Part shown: positions 28,617 to 36,907 of the stretch, piece by piece
Numbering within the stretch: position 1 is the stretch's first letter
Layout: each line of letters begins with the position of its first letter
Assembly (NCBI RefSeq): GCF_001417955.2
Contig: NZ_LKTM01000190.1
Span: forward strand, 1 to 64,000
Length of the DNA stretch: 64,000 nucleotides
Source of the DNA: Mycobacterium gordonae
GTDB taxonomy: Bacteria > Actinomycetota > Actinomycetes > Mycobacteriales > Mycobacteriaceae
Reading direction: 5' to 3'
Notes under the pieces: model-generated
What the model was told of the DNA's origin: nothing
Seen by the model: only the letters and a program-made list of their open reading frames with translations
The model's database searches: none
Made by a program: the position numbers and the translations under genes

Positions 28617-30248
28617 TCAGTCGTGTATTTCGAAGACCTCGTAGTCCCCGTCGGTGTAGCGCGACCGGATGGTCTTCTTGTCGTACTTACCCACGCTGGT
28701 CCGCGGAACCTCGTCTGTGAATGCCCACCGCTCGGGCAACCACCAACGAACCACCTTGTCGCTCAGGAATTTTCGTAGCTCGGACGGTTTGACGTCGGCA
28801 CCCTCCCGGGCGACGACAACCGCCAGCGGCCGTTCGTCCCAGCGTTCGTCGGGCACCCCGACAACGGCGGCCTCGACCACGTCGGGATGGCCGATCAGGC
28901 AGTTCTCCAACTCCACCGAGGAAATCCATTCCCCACCGGACTTGATCACGTCCTTCGCGCGGTCGGTCAGCGTGATGAAACCCTGTTCGTCGATGCGGCC
29001 CACGTCGCCGGTGCGCAGCCAGCCGGAATCGAACTTGGACTCGTCGTACCCCTTGTAGTAGGCGCCGGTGATCCACGGACCCCGGACCTCCACCTCACCC
29101 ACAGCCTTCCCGTCATTGGGCAGCACCTTGCCGTCGTCGTCGACGATCCTGGTCTCCACGCCACACACCGGCTGGCCCTGCGTCACCCGGTAGGCCCAGT
29201 GCTGGTCGTCCGGGGTGCCCGGCGGCGGCCACGCCATGGTGGCCAGCGGCGAAGTCTCCGTCATCCCCCACAGCTGCCGGATCTGGACATCGTGTTTGTC
29301 CTCGAAGGTCCGCATCAGCGATTCCGGAACCGCCGAGCCGCCGCAAGCGACCATCTTCAGTGACGACATGTCGTGCCCCGGTTCCTTTTCCAGGTGGTGC
29401 ATGACGTCGTTCCAGATGGTGGGCACCGCGCCGGCCCGCGTGGGACGCAGCGTCTCCACCATGTCGATCAGCGACCGGGCGTCCAGATGACGGTCGGGCA
29501 GCACCAGATCGGCGCCGGCCATCAGGGCCGCGTACGGCAGACCCCAGGCGTTGGCGTGGAACATCGGCACGATCGGCAGCACCCGATCGCTGGAACCCAC
29601 CCCGATACCGTTGACGGTGCAGGCTGCCATGGAGTGCAGGAAGCTCGAACGATGGCTGTAGACAACGCCTTTGGGATTCCCCGTGGTGCCGCTGGTGTAG
29701 CACATGGCCGCCGCCGAGTTCTCCTCGATCGTCGGCCAGTCGAATTCGGTCGACTCGCCTTCGATCAGCTCGTGGTAGCGCACCACCGTCTTGCCGGATT
29801 CCTGCAGCGCCGCGATGTCGCCCTCGCCGACCGCGACCACCGTGTGCACGGTCTCGAGTTCGGGCAGCACCGGCGCGAGCAGCTTGACCAGGGACATGTC
29901 GACCAGGACCACCTGGTCCTCGGCTTCGTTGGCCACATAGGCGATCAGGTGCGGGAACAACCGGATGTTGAGGGTGTGCAGCACGGCACCCATGGAGGGG
30001 ACCGCCAGGTAGGTCGCCAGATGCTCGGCGTTGTTCCACATGAAGGTGGCGACGCGTTGATCGCCGGTCACACCGAGGCTGCGCAACGCATTCGCCAGTT
30101 GGGCAGCCTGTTGACCCAGTTCCCGATACGTGATGCGCCGGTAGCCGTCACCGGTCGCGGTGATGGCCTCGCGCAAACCGTGGACGCCGCAGCCGTGCCG
30201 CATGATCGCGGTGATCGTCAGCGGAAATTCCTGCATCGTGCTGTACAT
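28617..30248 (-). CDS. fadD14: fatty-acid-CoA ligase FadD14
   Basis: A 543-residue ANL-family acyl-CoA synthetase that activates fatty acids with ATP. The P-loop-like A3 motif is YTSGTTGNPKGV, the A5 motif is WGMTETSP, A7 is DSGWLRTGDVG, and the catalytic A10 lysine is in PRTSVGKYDKK. The protein matches Rv1058 in length and at its start (MYSTMQEFPLTITAIM). There is no signal peptide. It is downstream of the beta-propeller gene on the same strand after a 107-base gap. Confidence 0.93.
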   Translation of the reverse strand: MYSTMQEFPLTITAIMRHGCGVHGLREAITATGDGYRRITYRELGQQAAQLANALRSLGVTGDQRVATFMWNNAEHLATYLAVPSMGAVLHTLNIRLFPHLIAYVANEAEDQVVLVDMSLVKLLAPVLPELETVHTVVAVGEGDIAALQESGKTVVRYHELIEGESTEFDWPTIEENSAAAMCYTSGTTGNPKGVVYSHRSSFLHSMAACTVNGIGVGSSDRVLPIVPMFHANAWGLPYAALMAGADLVLPDRHLDARSLIDMVETLRPTRAGAVPTIWNDVMHHLEKEPGHDMSSLKMVACGGSAVPESLMRTFEDKHDVQIRQLWGMTETSPLATMAWPPPGTPDDQHWAYRVTQGQPVCGVETRIVDDDGKVLPNDGKAVGEVEVRGPWITGAYYKGYDESKFDSGWLRTGDVGRIDEQGFITLTDRAKDVIKSGGEWISSVELENCLIGHPDVVEAAVVGVPDERWDERPLAVVVAREGADVKPSELRKFLSDKVVRWWLPERWAFTDEVPRTSVGKYDKKTIRSRYTDGDYEVFEIHD

Positions 30249-30355
30249 CGATGTACCGCCTCACGCGTCTCGGCGCAGCACCGCCTGTCGTTTCCCGTGG
30301 GCGAATGCTATCTCCGCGCCGCGGGATATCGAACGCCGGGCCAATGAGACCCGCG

Positions 30356-31633
30356 TCAGACCAGAGCTGCGTCGTACTGCAGCAAGTCGGGCACGAAGAG
30401 GTCCACCGACCGCTTGCTTTCCAGTGCGGCCTGCTCGAATTGAGCCTCGGTGTTCGCCGCGACCGGTACCACGGTGACGTCACCGGAGTAATCGGCGATG
30501 TAGAGGATCCTGCCGTCGGGACTCTCGGCCACGCAGGACGGCTGGCCCGCCAGACCGACGGTGTCGATGACGTCCTGGGTGAGTGTGCACAGCATGGTGA
30601 CACTGTCGTCGCTCACCAAATACGCGCGGTCGCCGTCACCGCTGAGCGTGAGGCGGGTGATCAGACCGGTGACCTCGGCAATCTTGCGAGTCCCGCTGAT
30701 CTTGTTGGTGCGTGTGTCCACCATGTCGATCACCGCGGCCTCGGGGCCACTGCTGGCGACATAGACCAGAGCGCCCTTGGGGCCGATGGCGACGTCGCGG
30801 ACCGGCAAGCCGATCTCGATGGTGGCGATCACCGACGGGCCCGCGGGCTGCCGCGCCGATTTGGTGCTCTTGCTGCTCTTGGTGCTCTTGCGGCGCCAAC
30901 GGGCACGTCCTGCGGGCTCCTCGGAATTCAGGCCGGTGTCGATGACGACCACCTGACCCCCGGCGGGCCCGTTGACACCGACGTACAACCGGCTCCCGTC
31001 CGGGCTGACCTGCAGGGATTCGGTGGTGGTGCCGGCAGCCGTGGCGATGTCGACGACCTGGATCCGCCCGGTGGCGACGTCCAGGGCCGCGACGTCAGCA
31101 CCACGCGCGCCGTTACGGCTGATGTAGACGTGCGCGCCGTCCGCGCTCACCGCCAGGTCGCTGACACTGAGCGCAACCCGGTGCGACGCGACGACGCTGT
31201 TGGTTGCGAGGTCGATGACCTGGATCGCGTCATAGGCCGGGGAAACGGTGCTCACGTAGGCACGGTCGGCGCCACCGAGCGCGATCGCGAACGGTTCGGC
31301 GAGGCCGTCGACGGTTTCCACCACACGGCAGGAGTCGATGTCGATCACCGAGAGGTTGTCGCTGCCGTAGTTGGTCACCATCAGGCGCTTGCCGTCCGGG
31401 CTGACCGCCACGTCACTGATGGGGCCTTTGCGCACCGGGATCTGGACGGCAACCGGGCTGTTCGCCCCGAACTCGATGACCTCCCGGCCACTCACCTTGC
31501 TCTCGAAGCTCACGCTGGCACCGCCTTTGCTCTGTTCGTCGAACTCTCCGGACGGATGAGCGAAACGCGCGGCTATGTGCGACCCGTCATCCGATAAAGC
31601 GCATATCAGCACCGAAAAGGGCTGCTTCGTCAT
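30356..31633 (-). CDS. seven-bladed beta-propeller protein (Rv1057-like)
   Basis: A 425-residue YVTN/Lactonase-type propeller: repeated blades such as VSPDGKRLMVTNYGSDNLSV, VSADGAHVYISRNG, VSPDGSRLYVGVNG and ESPDGRILYIADYSGD. The function is unknown. In H37Rv the gene is stress-induced and controlled by MprA, SigE and TrcR (literature knowledge). An insert near residue 250 rich in Lys, Ser and Thr (RRKSTKSSKSTKSARQ) makes it about 30 residues longer than Rv1057 as I recall it. ATG 31633 is used; the upstream frame is not supported. Confidence 0.87.
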   Translation of the reverse strand: MTKQPFSVLICALSDDGSHIAARFAHPSGEFDEQSKGGASVSFESKVSGREVIEFGANSPVAVQIPVRKGPISDVAVSPDGKRLMVTNYGSDNLSVIDIDSCRVVETVDGLAEPFAIALGGADRAYVSTVSPAYDAIQVIDLATNSVVASHRVALSVSDLAVSADGAHVYISRNGARGADVAALDVATGRIQVVDIATAAGTTTESLQVSPDGSRLYVGVNGPAGGQVVVIDTGLNSEEPAGRARWRRKSTKSSKSTKSARQPAGPSVIATIEIGLPVRDVAIGPKGALVYVASSGPEAAVIDMVDTRTNKISGTRKIAEVTGLITRLTLSGDGDRAYLVSDDSVTMLCTLTQDVIDTVGLAGQPSCVAESPDGRILYIADYSGDVTVVPVAANTEAQFEQAALESKRSVDLFVPDLLQYDAALV

Positions 31634-31767
31634 GGATAACGACGATTCTACCGGCCGAATTTCAGGTAAAAAGAATTCAATTTCGCGGTTGTTACCTACA
31701 TCACGCGGACAGCTCAGTCTACGCTCAGGATGACGGTGGGCAGTAATTCGACAAAGCATGCCCGGCA

Positions 31768-31794
31768 AACAGTTTGGCCGCTCTGAGCTGTTCC
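31768..31794 (-). promoter_or_regulatory. candidate ECF-sigma promoter of the propeller gene
   Basis: On the minus strand GGAAC (31790-31794) and GTT (31768-31770) are separated by 19 bases, matching SigE/SigH-type promoters. The start would lie about 125 bases before the gene. Downstream of it, GCTCAG occurs twice 11 bases apart (31712-31717 and 31723-31728), a possible direct-repeat operator. Confidence 0.45.
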
Positions 31795-31913
31795 TACTGG
31801 CCGACAGCGAAGGATTTCGAGCACTCCGGGACACTTCGTAAATAAGAAATTCTTATAATTAATCGCCGAACGAGGCGAATATCACATCGGCCGACTTCGC
31901 GTGTCGTTCAGAA

Positions 31914-32264
31914 TTACGCCGGATGCTGGACACCGGGTGTGCTGTCGCTTCCGACGGTGTCGGCACCCGTCAGCGCCTGGCTGAGCACGCGCAGAATGTC
32001 CTGGTCGGCCGGGGAGTAATAGACGAAGGCCCCTTCTCGGCGGGTTTTCACCAACCCGGCCAGCCGCAATTTCGCCAGATGCTGGCTGACGACGGTGGGC
32101 GCAACCTGCGCCAGCTCCGCGAGGCAGGCCACCGACGTCTCACCCTGCAGTAACGCCCACAGCACCTTGACCCGGGTGGGGTCGCTGAGCATCCGGAATG
32201 TCTCTGCGGCACGGGTCACCTGCTCCTCGGAAGGCATGGAGAAGCCGGCAATCGACGTGTGCAC
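31914..32264 (-). CDS. ArsR/SmtB-family metal-responsive repressor (KmtR-like)
   Basis: A 116-residue winged-helix repressor: AETFRMLSDPTRVKVLWALL, recognition helix region APTVVSQHLAKLRLAGLV and wing TRREGAFVYY. The closest family I recognise is KmtR (Ni/Co sensor), though the C-terminal His-rich metal site of KmtR is not evident and only one Cys (SVACLAEL) is present, so the metal ligands are unclear. GTG 32264 lies seven bases after a TACGAT -10-like box, suggesting a leaderless start; ATG 32237 is an alternative. It is divergent from a P1B-type metal ATPase across 90 bases with an inverted repeat between them. Confidence 0.87.
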   Translation of the reverse strand: MHTSIAGFSMPSEEQVTRAAETFRMLSDPTRVKVLWALLQGETSVACLAELAQVAPTVVSQHLAKLRLAGLVKTRREGAFVYYSPADQDILRVLSQALTGADTVGSDSTPGVQHPA

Positions 32265-32288
32265 GGCACCGATCGTACCGCTGACCAG

Positions 32289-32348
32289 TGCAATTGCGCA
32301 TCCATCTGTAATCGCAGTTGCATACCTTCACATATACGCAGCTATAGT
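32289..32348. promoter_or_regulatory. ArsR operator candidate and leaderless promoter of the metal ATPase
   Basis: TGCAATTGCG (32289-32298) and CGCAGTTGCA (32313-32322) form an inverted repeat, nine of ten bases matching, with a 14-base spacer. TATAGT (32343-32348) ends six bases before the ATPase GTG at 32355, implying a leaderless transcript; the right arm overlaps its -35 region. Repression of both divergent genes by the ArsR protein is inferred. Confidence 0.6.
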
Positions 32349-32354
32349 GGCGAC

Positions 32355-34283
32355 GTGCCCACAACCGCAGTCCGCGATGGCCCCAGTGCGCCGGAGCGGG
32401 CACGGACGGGTCCCGCGGCGCTCTCCGAAGTCCGGTGGGCGCTGGTCGCGACCGGGCTCTTCGCCTCGGGCCTGATCGCCCAGCTCGCCGGCGCACCCGG
32501 CTGGGTGTTCTGGGCGTTGTACCTGCTCTGTTACGCGGCCGGGGGTTGGCAACCGGGGCTGGCCGGCCTGCAGGCGCTGCGGAACCGGGCCCTGGATGTC
32601 GACCTGCTCATGGTGCTGGCGGCGCTCGGAGCCGCCGCCATCGGTCAGGTATTCGACGGCGCACTGCTGATCGTCATCTTCGCCACCTCCGGCGCGCTGG
32701 AAGCCGTAGCGACCCGGCGCACCGAAGACTCGGTACGGGGACTGCTTGGCATGACTCCCGAAACCGTAACTCGGATAACCGGTTTCGACGTCGAGGAACA
32801 GGTGGGTACCGCCGAGTTGGAGGTCGACGATGTGCTGCTGATCCGCCCCGGCGAGCGCATCGGCGGTGACGGCGTGGTGCTCGAGGGCACCAGCGCGGTC
32901 GACCAGGCCGGCATCACCGGGGAGCCCCTACCGGCTGACAAGGCGCCCGGTGACGAGGTTTTCGCCGGGACCGTCAACGGCACCGGCACGCTGCGGATCC
33001 GGGTGGTGCGCCCGAGCGCCGACACCGTCGTCAGCCGCATCGCGGCGATGGTCGCCGAAGCCAGCGCGACCAAAGCGCGTACCCAGCTGTTCATCGAGAA
33101 AGTCGAGCAGCGCTACTCGGTGCTCATGGTCGTCGCGACCCTTGCGTTGCTGGTGCTTCCCCTGCTCGCCGGCGACGATCTGCGATCGTCGCTGCTGCGC
33201 GCGATGACGTTCATGATCGTGGCCTCACCCTGCGCGCTGGTGTTGTCCACCATGCCCCCGCTGCTGGCGTCGATCGCCAACGCCGGTCGCCACGGTGTGC
33301 TGGTCAAGTCGGCAGTGGTGCTGGAGAAACTGGCCGGCGTCAGCCACGTCGCGTTCGACAAGACCGGCACTCTGACCAGGGGAACGCCGCGACTCGCCGC
33401 GGTTCACCCGGAGGCCGGATACACCGAGACCGCGCTGCTGACGCTGGCCGCGTCGGCGGAGAATCCTTCCGAACATCCGCTGGGTCGCGCCATCGTCGCC
33501 GCTGCCCGCGAAGCGGGCCTAGCCGTGCGGCCGGCGGGAGAGTTCGTCTCCGCGCCGGGACGGGGTGTCCGCGCCCGCATCGGCGACCACACGGTCGAGG
33601 TGGGCAGCCCGATGGCGCTCGGCGAATACCGAGCGGCCACGCAGTTCGAGCAGGCCGGGTACACCGCGGTCGTCGTGCTGGTCGACGGCGCCCCCGCCGG
33701 CGCCCTCGGGCTTACCGATCATGCTCGTGACGAGGCCGCCGGGGCTGTGACAAGCCTTCAATTCCTCACCGGCACAACACCTTTACTGGTGACCGGAGAC
33801 AACCAGCGGGCCGCCGGCCGGCTGGCCGGCGAAGTGGGGATCACCGATGTCCGCGCCGGCCTGCTGCCCGACGACAAGGTCGGCGTCGTGCGCGGCCTGG
33901 CGGCAGACGGCGCCAGGGTCTTGTTCGTCGGGGACGGGGTCAACGACGCGCCGGCGATGGCCGCCGCCCACGTGGGCGTCGCCATGGGCCGTTCCGGATC
34001 CGACCTTGCCCTGGAAACGTCGGACGCGGTGATCACCCGCGACGACCTGGCAGCGTTGCCGGCCGTCGTCGCACTGGCCCGCCGGGCCCGCCGAGTGGTC
34101 GCCGCCAATCTGGTGATCGCCGCGACCTTCATCGCCGTCCTGGTCACCTGGGACCTGCTGGGACACCTTCCGCTGCCCCTGGGCGTCGCGGGGCACGAAG
34201 GGTCGACGGTGCTCGTCGGCCTCAACGGTCTGCGACTGCTGCGCGATCGCGCCTGGCCCGGACGCCACCAAGCCCGGCTATAG
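32355..34283 (+). CDS. P1B-4-type heavy-metal-transporting ATPase (CtpD/CtpJ-like)
   Basis: A 642-residue P-type ATPase that would export a divalent transition metal (Co, Ni, Fe or Zn). The metal-site motif in helix M4 is SPC (291-293), not CPC, and the last helix has HEGSTVLVGLN (614-624); together these define class P1B-4. ITGEPLP (187-193), the phosphorylated D335 in DKTGT, SEHPLG and VGDGVNDAP are all intact. There is no N-terminal HMA metal-binding domain. GTG 32355 is six bases after TATAGT. The divergent ArsR gene points to metal-induced expression. The stop overlaps the convergent gene by six bases. Confidence 0.93.
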   Translation: MPTTAVRDGPSAPERARTGPAALSEVRWALVATGLFASGLIAQLAGAPGWVFWALYLLCYAAGGWQPGLAGLQALRNRALDVDLLMVLAALGAAAIGQVFDGALLIVIFATSGALEAVATRRTEDSVRGLLGMTPETVTRITGFDVEEQVGTAELEVDDVLLIRPGERIGGDGVVLEGTSAVDQAGITGEPLPADKAPGDEVFAGTVNGTGTLRIRVVRPSADTVVSRIAAMVAEASATKARTQLFIEKVEQRYSVLMVVATLALLVLPLLAGDDLRSSLLRAMTFMIVASPCALVLSTMPPLLASIANAGRHGVLVKSAVVLEKLAGVSHVAFDKTGTLTRGTPRLAAVHPEAGYTETALLTLAASAENPSEHPLGRAIVAAAREAGLAVRPAGEFVSAPGRGVRARIGDHTVEVGSPMALGEYRAATQFEQAGYTAVVVLVDGAPAGALGLTDHARDEAAGAVTSLQFLTGTTPLLVTGDNQRAAGRLAGEVGITDVRAGLLPDDKVGVVRGLAADGARVLFVGDGVNDAPAMAAAHVGVAMGRSGSDLALETSDAVITRDDLAALPAVVALARRARRVVAANLVIAATFIAVLVTWDLLGHLPLPLGVAGHEGSTVLVGLNGLRLLRDRAWPGRHQARL

Positions 34284-35054
34284 ATCGGACAGGATCTGGC
34301 TGCGCAGCGCCGTGTACTCCTCAACGGTCACCGTTCCACGGTCTCGCAACCTTTCAAGCTCCCGAAGTCTTTCGGCTACCGACGCTTTGTACTCTCCGGA
34401 CGTCGCGCGACGCACCACCGCCTGAAGCTGTTGGCCCGCAACCGGGTTGGAACGGACGTCGACCATCTGACTCAGGGGAATGCCGTGATCCCGCAATATG
34501 CCGAAGATCTCCATCAGCGGCCCGGCTTGTCCCGACAGGTCGTAGGTCCGGTCGTCACCCGGAAGTGAGAAATGGGCCGGCACCAGCCCGTTGACCAGAC
34601 TGCTACGCTCCCAGTCGATTTCGTGCTCTCTAGTGCTCGGGTCGACCAGGACGACAAGCTTGCGGGAGGTGATGTTGGACAAACGCAGCACGCTGGCATT
34701 GACCCGGAGCTCGGAGTCGAAGGCCGTGAATTCTGGTGCCGCAACGTGTAACGACACTTTGACGACGGGCTCGTCGCCGATGCTGACACCGGTCTCGGCG
34801 ATGCCGGTGATGTCGGCCAGGGCCAGCACCCCGGTCCGCCGGAGCTCCTCCTGCCCCGCAACGAGCTTCATGCCGCGGGCGGTCAGCGCCAACGCGAGAA
34901 GCACGCTCGCGACCGTGATCAACAGCCCTGCCCACCACATCCAGGCCGGCACGCCCGGCTCACCGACCGACAGGTAGACGCCCAGGAAGATCGGCCCGGC
35001 CACCCCGCCGCACAACAGAACCCAGAGCTGGGCCTTGAGGTATTGCCAGAACAT
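34278..35054 (-). CDS. membrane protein with C-terminal SHOCT-like segment
   Basis: A 258-residue protein with two N-terminal transmembrane helices (about residues 8-28 and 40-60, LLITVASVLLALALTARG), a central beta-rich domain of unknown type, and a C-terminal segment SVAERLRELERLRDRGTVTVEEYTALRSQIL written here only in part as RLRELERLRDRGTVTVEEYT, typical of SHOCT oligomerisation motifs. I do not recognise the central domain. It starts 14 bases after the DUF427 gene and is probably the last gene of that operon. Its stop abuts the stop of the convergent metal ATPase gene. Confidence 0.78.
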   Translation of the reverse strand: MFWQYLKAQLWVLLCGGVAGPIFLGVYLSVGEPGVPAWMWWAGLLITVASVLLALALTARGMKLVAGQEELRRTGVLALADITGIAETGVSIGDEPVVKVSLHVAAPEFTAFDSELRVNASVLRLSNITSRKLVVLVDPSTREHEIDWERSSLVNGLVPAHFSLPGDDRTYDLSGQAGPLMEIFGILRDHGIPLSQMVDVRSNPVAGQQLQAVVRRATSGEYKASVAERLRELERLRDRGTVTVEEYTALRSQILSDL

Positions 35055-35068
35055 TTCGCTCTAAGGCC

Positions 35069-35839
35069 TCAGCTGAATTGCGTGCGTGGCCGGGACAGCG
35101 CAACACCGTCGACGATGATGTCGAGCTTCTCGTTGTAGAAGGCCACCAGCCCGGCGATCGGAGCGACGGCCGGCAGCGGGTAGTGGTAGGTCCACGCCAG
35201 GTCCGGATGTAGCGCCTCGCCCACCCGCACGGACCAGTAACCCGATGTCACGCCCTTGTACGGGCACAGCGACTGGGTCGAGGTGGATTCGAGGTGCTCG
35301 AAGGCGACATCGGCCGGATCGATGTAATACCTTGTCGGCAAACCCGTTTCGAAGAGCAGCACCGGCGACCGGGTGTCGGCGAGCAGGACGCCGTCCAGCT
35401 CCACCCGGACGTGCCGGTGGGAACGCAGCGCATCGACGCGCGCGTACGGATTGCGCGGGTGACCGTAGATCTGCTCGTCCTCCTCCAACCAACGCAACGG
35501 ATCCCACTCGAACCGCACGAACCCCGCGACGGGGCTGTCGCTGTCGGCATCGAACACCCGCGCGGCCGAGGGGTGCGTCTGTCCCGCGCCCACCAGGGAA
35601 TGCAGCCGCGACGGTCCGAGTTGCACCCGCTGCGGATGGTTCTCATCGCTGAGGAATTCGGTGCGCACGTCAGCCAGCGGGATGTAATACGCCGGGTAGT
35701 AAGGGAATTCCCACACGTAGCGCGCCGCGATGGTGTCGAATACCAGTTCTGCGCCGAGGTAGCCGCGTACCCGGCGCGGTGCGGGCTCGATCCGCCCTCG
35801 CGCGGCGGCCATTTGCGGGAAGTCGTATTCGGCGCTCAT
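35069..35839 (-). CDS. DUF427 domain protein, two tandem domains (Rv1056-like)
   Basis: A 256-residue protein with two copies of the DUF427 beta-fold: the first about residues 15-110 (RVRGYLGAELVFDTIAARYVWE), the second about 140-245 (VRVELDGVLLADTRSPVLLFE, then LCPYKGVTSGYWSV). The family is widespread and functionally uncharacterised. ATG 35839 overlaps the stop of the 91-residue upstream gene as ATGA. It resembles Rv1056, which keeps the inverted H37Rv synteny going past the ArsR/ATPase pair. Confidence 0.87.
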   Translation of the reverse strand: MSAEYDFPQMAAARGRIEPAPRRVRGYLGAELVFDTIAARYVWEFPYYPAYYIPLADVRTEFLSDENHPQRVQLGPSRLHSLVGAGQTHPSAARVFDADSDSPVAGFVRFEWDPLRWLEEDEQIYGHPRNPYARVDALRSHRHVRVELDGVLLADTRSPVLLFETGLPTRYYIDPADVAFEHLESTSTQSLCPYKGVTSGYWSVRVGEALHPDLAWTYHYPLPAVAPIAGLVAFYNEKLDIIVDGVALSRPRTQFS

Positions 35840-36111
35840 GACTGGTTCCTGGACGCCAGGCCCGCCGGCGCATGCGCGATGGCCGCGCGGATCGCGTCGG
35901 CCAGGGCCAGCGCGCTCTCCTCGGTGAGTTCCAGCGCCACCCGCGCCGAGGGGCCCAGCTCCGGATTGATGACGTCGACGTTGACGGTGTGCCCGTACTG
36001 CGCGTGCACGGGGTGATCGACGTACACCGTTGCGCGGCTGGCTCCGAACCATCCCGTCGCACCCTTGCCGCTGCCGTCGATCTCGACGTGTTCGGTGAGA
36101 TAAGTGCACAC
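35836..36111 (-). CDS. small DUF6295-like protein
   Basis: Ninety-one residues: MCTYLTEHVEIDGSGKGATG, then a beta-rich middle (VYVDHPVHAQYGHTVNVDVI) and a C-terminal helix (SALALADAIRAAIAHA). The pattern matches a small actinobacterial family annotated DUF6295; the function is unknown. It overlaps the DUF427 gene by four bases and lies four bases after the dienelactone hydrolase stop, so all three are likely one operon. Confidence 0.78.
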   Translation of the reverse strand: MCTYLTEHVEIDGSGKGATGWFGASRATVYVDHPVHAQYGHTVNVDVINPELGPSARVALELTEESALALADAIRAAIAHAPAGLASRNQS

Positions 36112-36115
36112 AGAT

Positions 36116-36871
36116 CTAGCCTTTCAGGTGAGTGGAGAAGAAAGCGTCGATGCGGCGCCAGCCGTCCATTGCGGCATCCGGACGGTAGGCCGGCCGGTCG
36201 ACGGAGAAGAAGCTGTGCCCCGCACCGGCATACGAGTGGAATTCGTGCGGCTTGCCCAGCCGGGTCAACTCGGCGTCCAGCGTCGCCACTCCGTCCGGCG
36301 CCGGGAAGCGGTCCTCAGCGCCGAACAGGCCCAGCATCGGGCAGCTCAGCCCCCCGGCCAAGCCGAGGATCGGCTGCATGGTCTTGGGCATTCCTTCCGG
36401 CGCGTCCTCGACGATGAACGCTCCATAACAGTTCACGGCGGCGTCGAACTTCAACGAGCAGGCTGCCAGGAAGGCGTGCCGTCCGCCCGAGCAGTGCCCG
36501 ATCACGCCGAATTTGCCGTTGGCGCCCGGCAGCGAGCGGAGGTGCTCGACCGCCCCGGCGACGTCGCCCACCAACCGCTCATCGGGCACCCCGCCGGCGG
36601 CCCGGGCGGCTGCTGCGGCGTCGTCGGGTGCGGCCCCGGGCGCTTCGCGGGAGTACAGGTTCGGCGCCACCGTGCTAAAACCGGCGACCGCCAGGCGCCG
36701 CACGAATTCCTTTGTCTCACGGTCATATCCGGGCATATGGTGGATCCATACCACCGAACCGCGCGAGCCTGCGGCGAGTGGTGTCGCCCGGTATGCCTCG
36801 ATCTCGTCACCACCGTGACCGGTGATACTGATGGTTTCGGCCTGAATTGCGTCTGGGCTGTGAGCGTTCAC
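36116..36871 (-). CDS. dienelactone hydrolase family protein
   Basis: A 251-residue alpha/beta hydrolase with the Cys-Asp-His triad of dienelactone hydrolases: C127 in GHCSGGRHAF, Asp in FGAEDRFPAPD and His in GAGHSFFS. The type enzyme opens the lactone ring in chlorocatechol breakdown, but most family members act on other esters. GTG 36871 is chosen because the usual family start (ETISITGHGGDEIEAY) follows soon after; GTG 36907 would add 12 residues. Confidence 0.88.
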   Translation of the reverse strand: MNAHSPDAIQAETISITGHGGDEIEAYRATPLAAGSRGSVVWIHHMPGYDRETKEFVRRLAVAGFSTVAPNLYSREAPGAAPDDAAAAARAAGGVPDERLVGDVAGAVEHLRSLPGANGKFGVIGHCSGGRHAFLAACSLKFDAAVNCYGAFIVEDAPEGMPKTMQPILGLAGGLSCPMLGLFGAEDRFPAPDGVATLDAELTRLGKPHEFHSYAGAGHSFFSVDRPAYRPDAAMDGWRRIDAFFSTHLKG

Positions 36872-36907
36872 GGCTTCAGCTTGCCACTGTCGCGGGAAGG
36901 GACGCAC

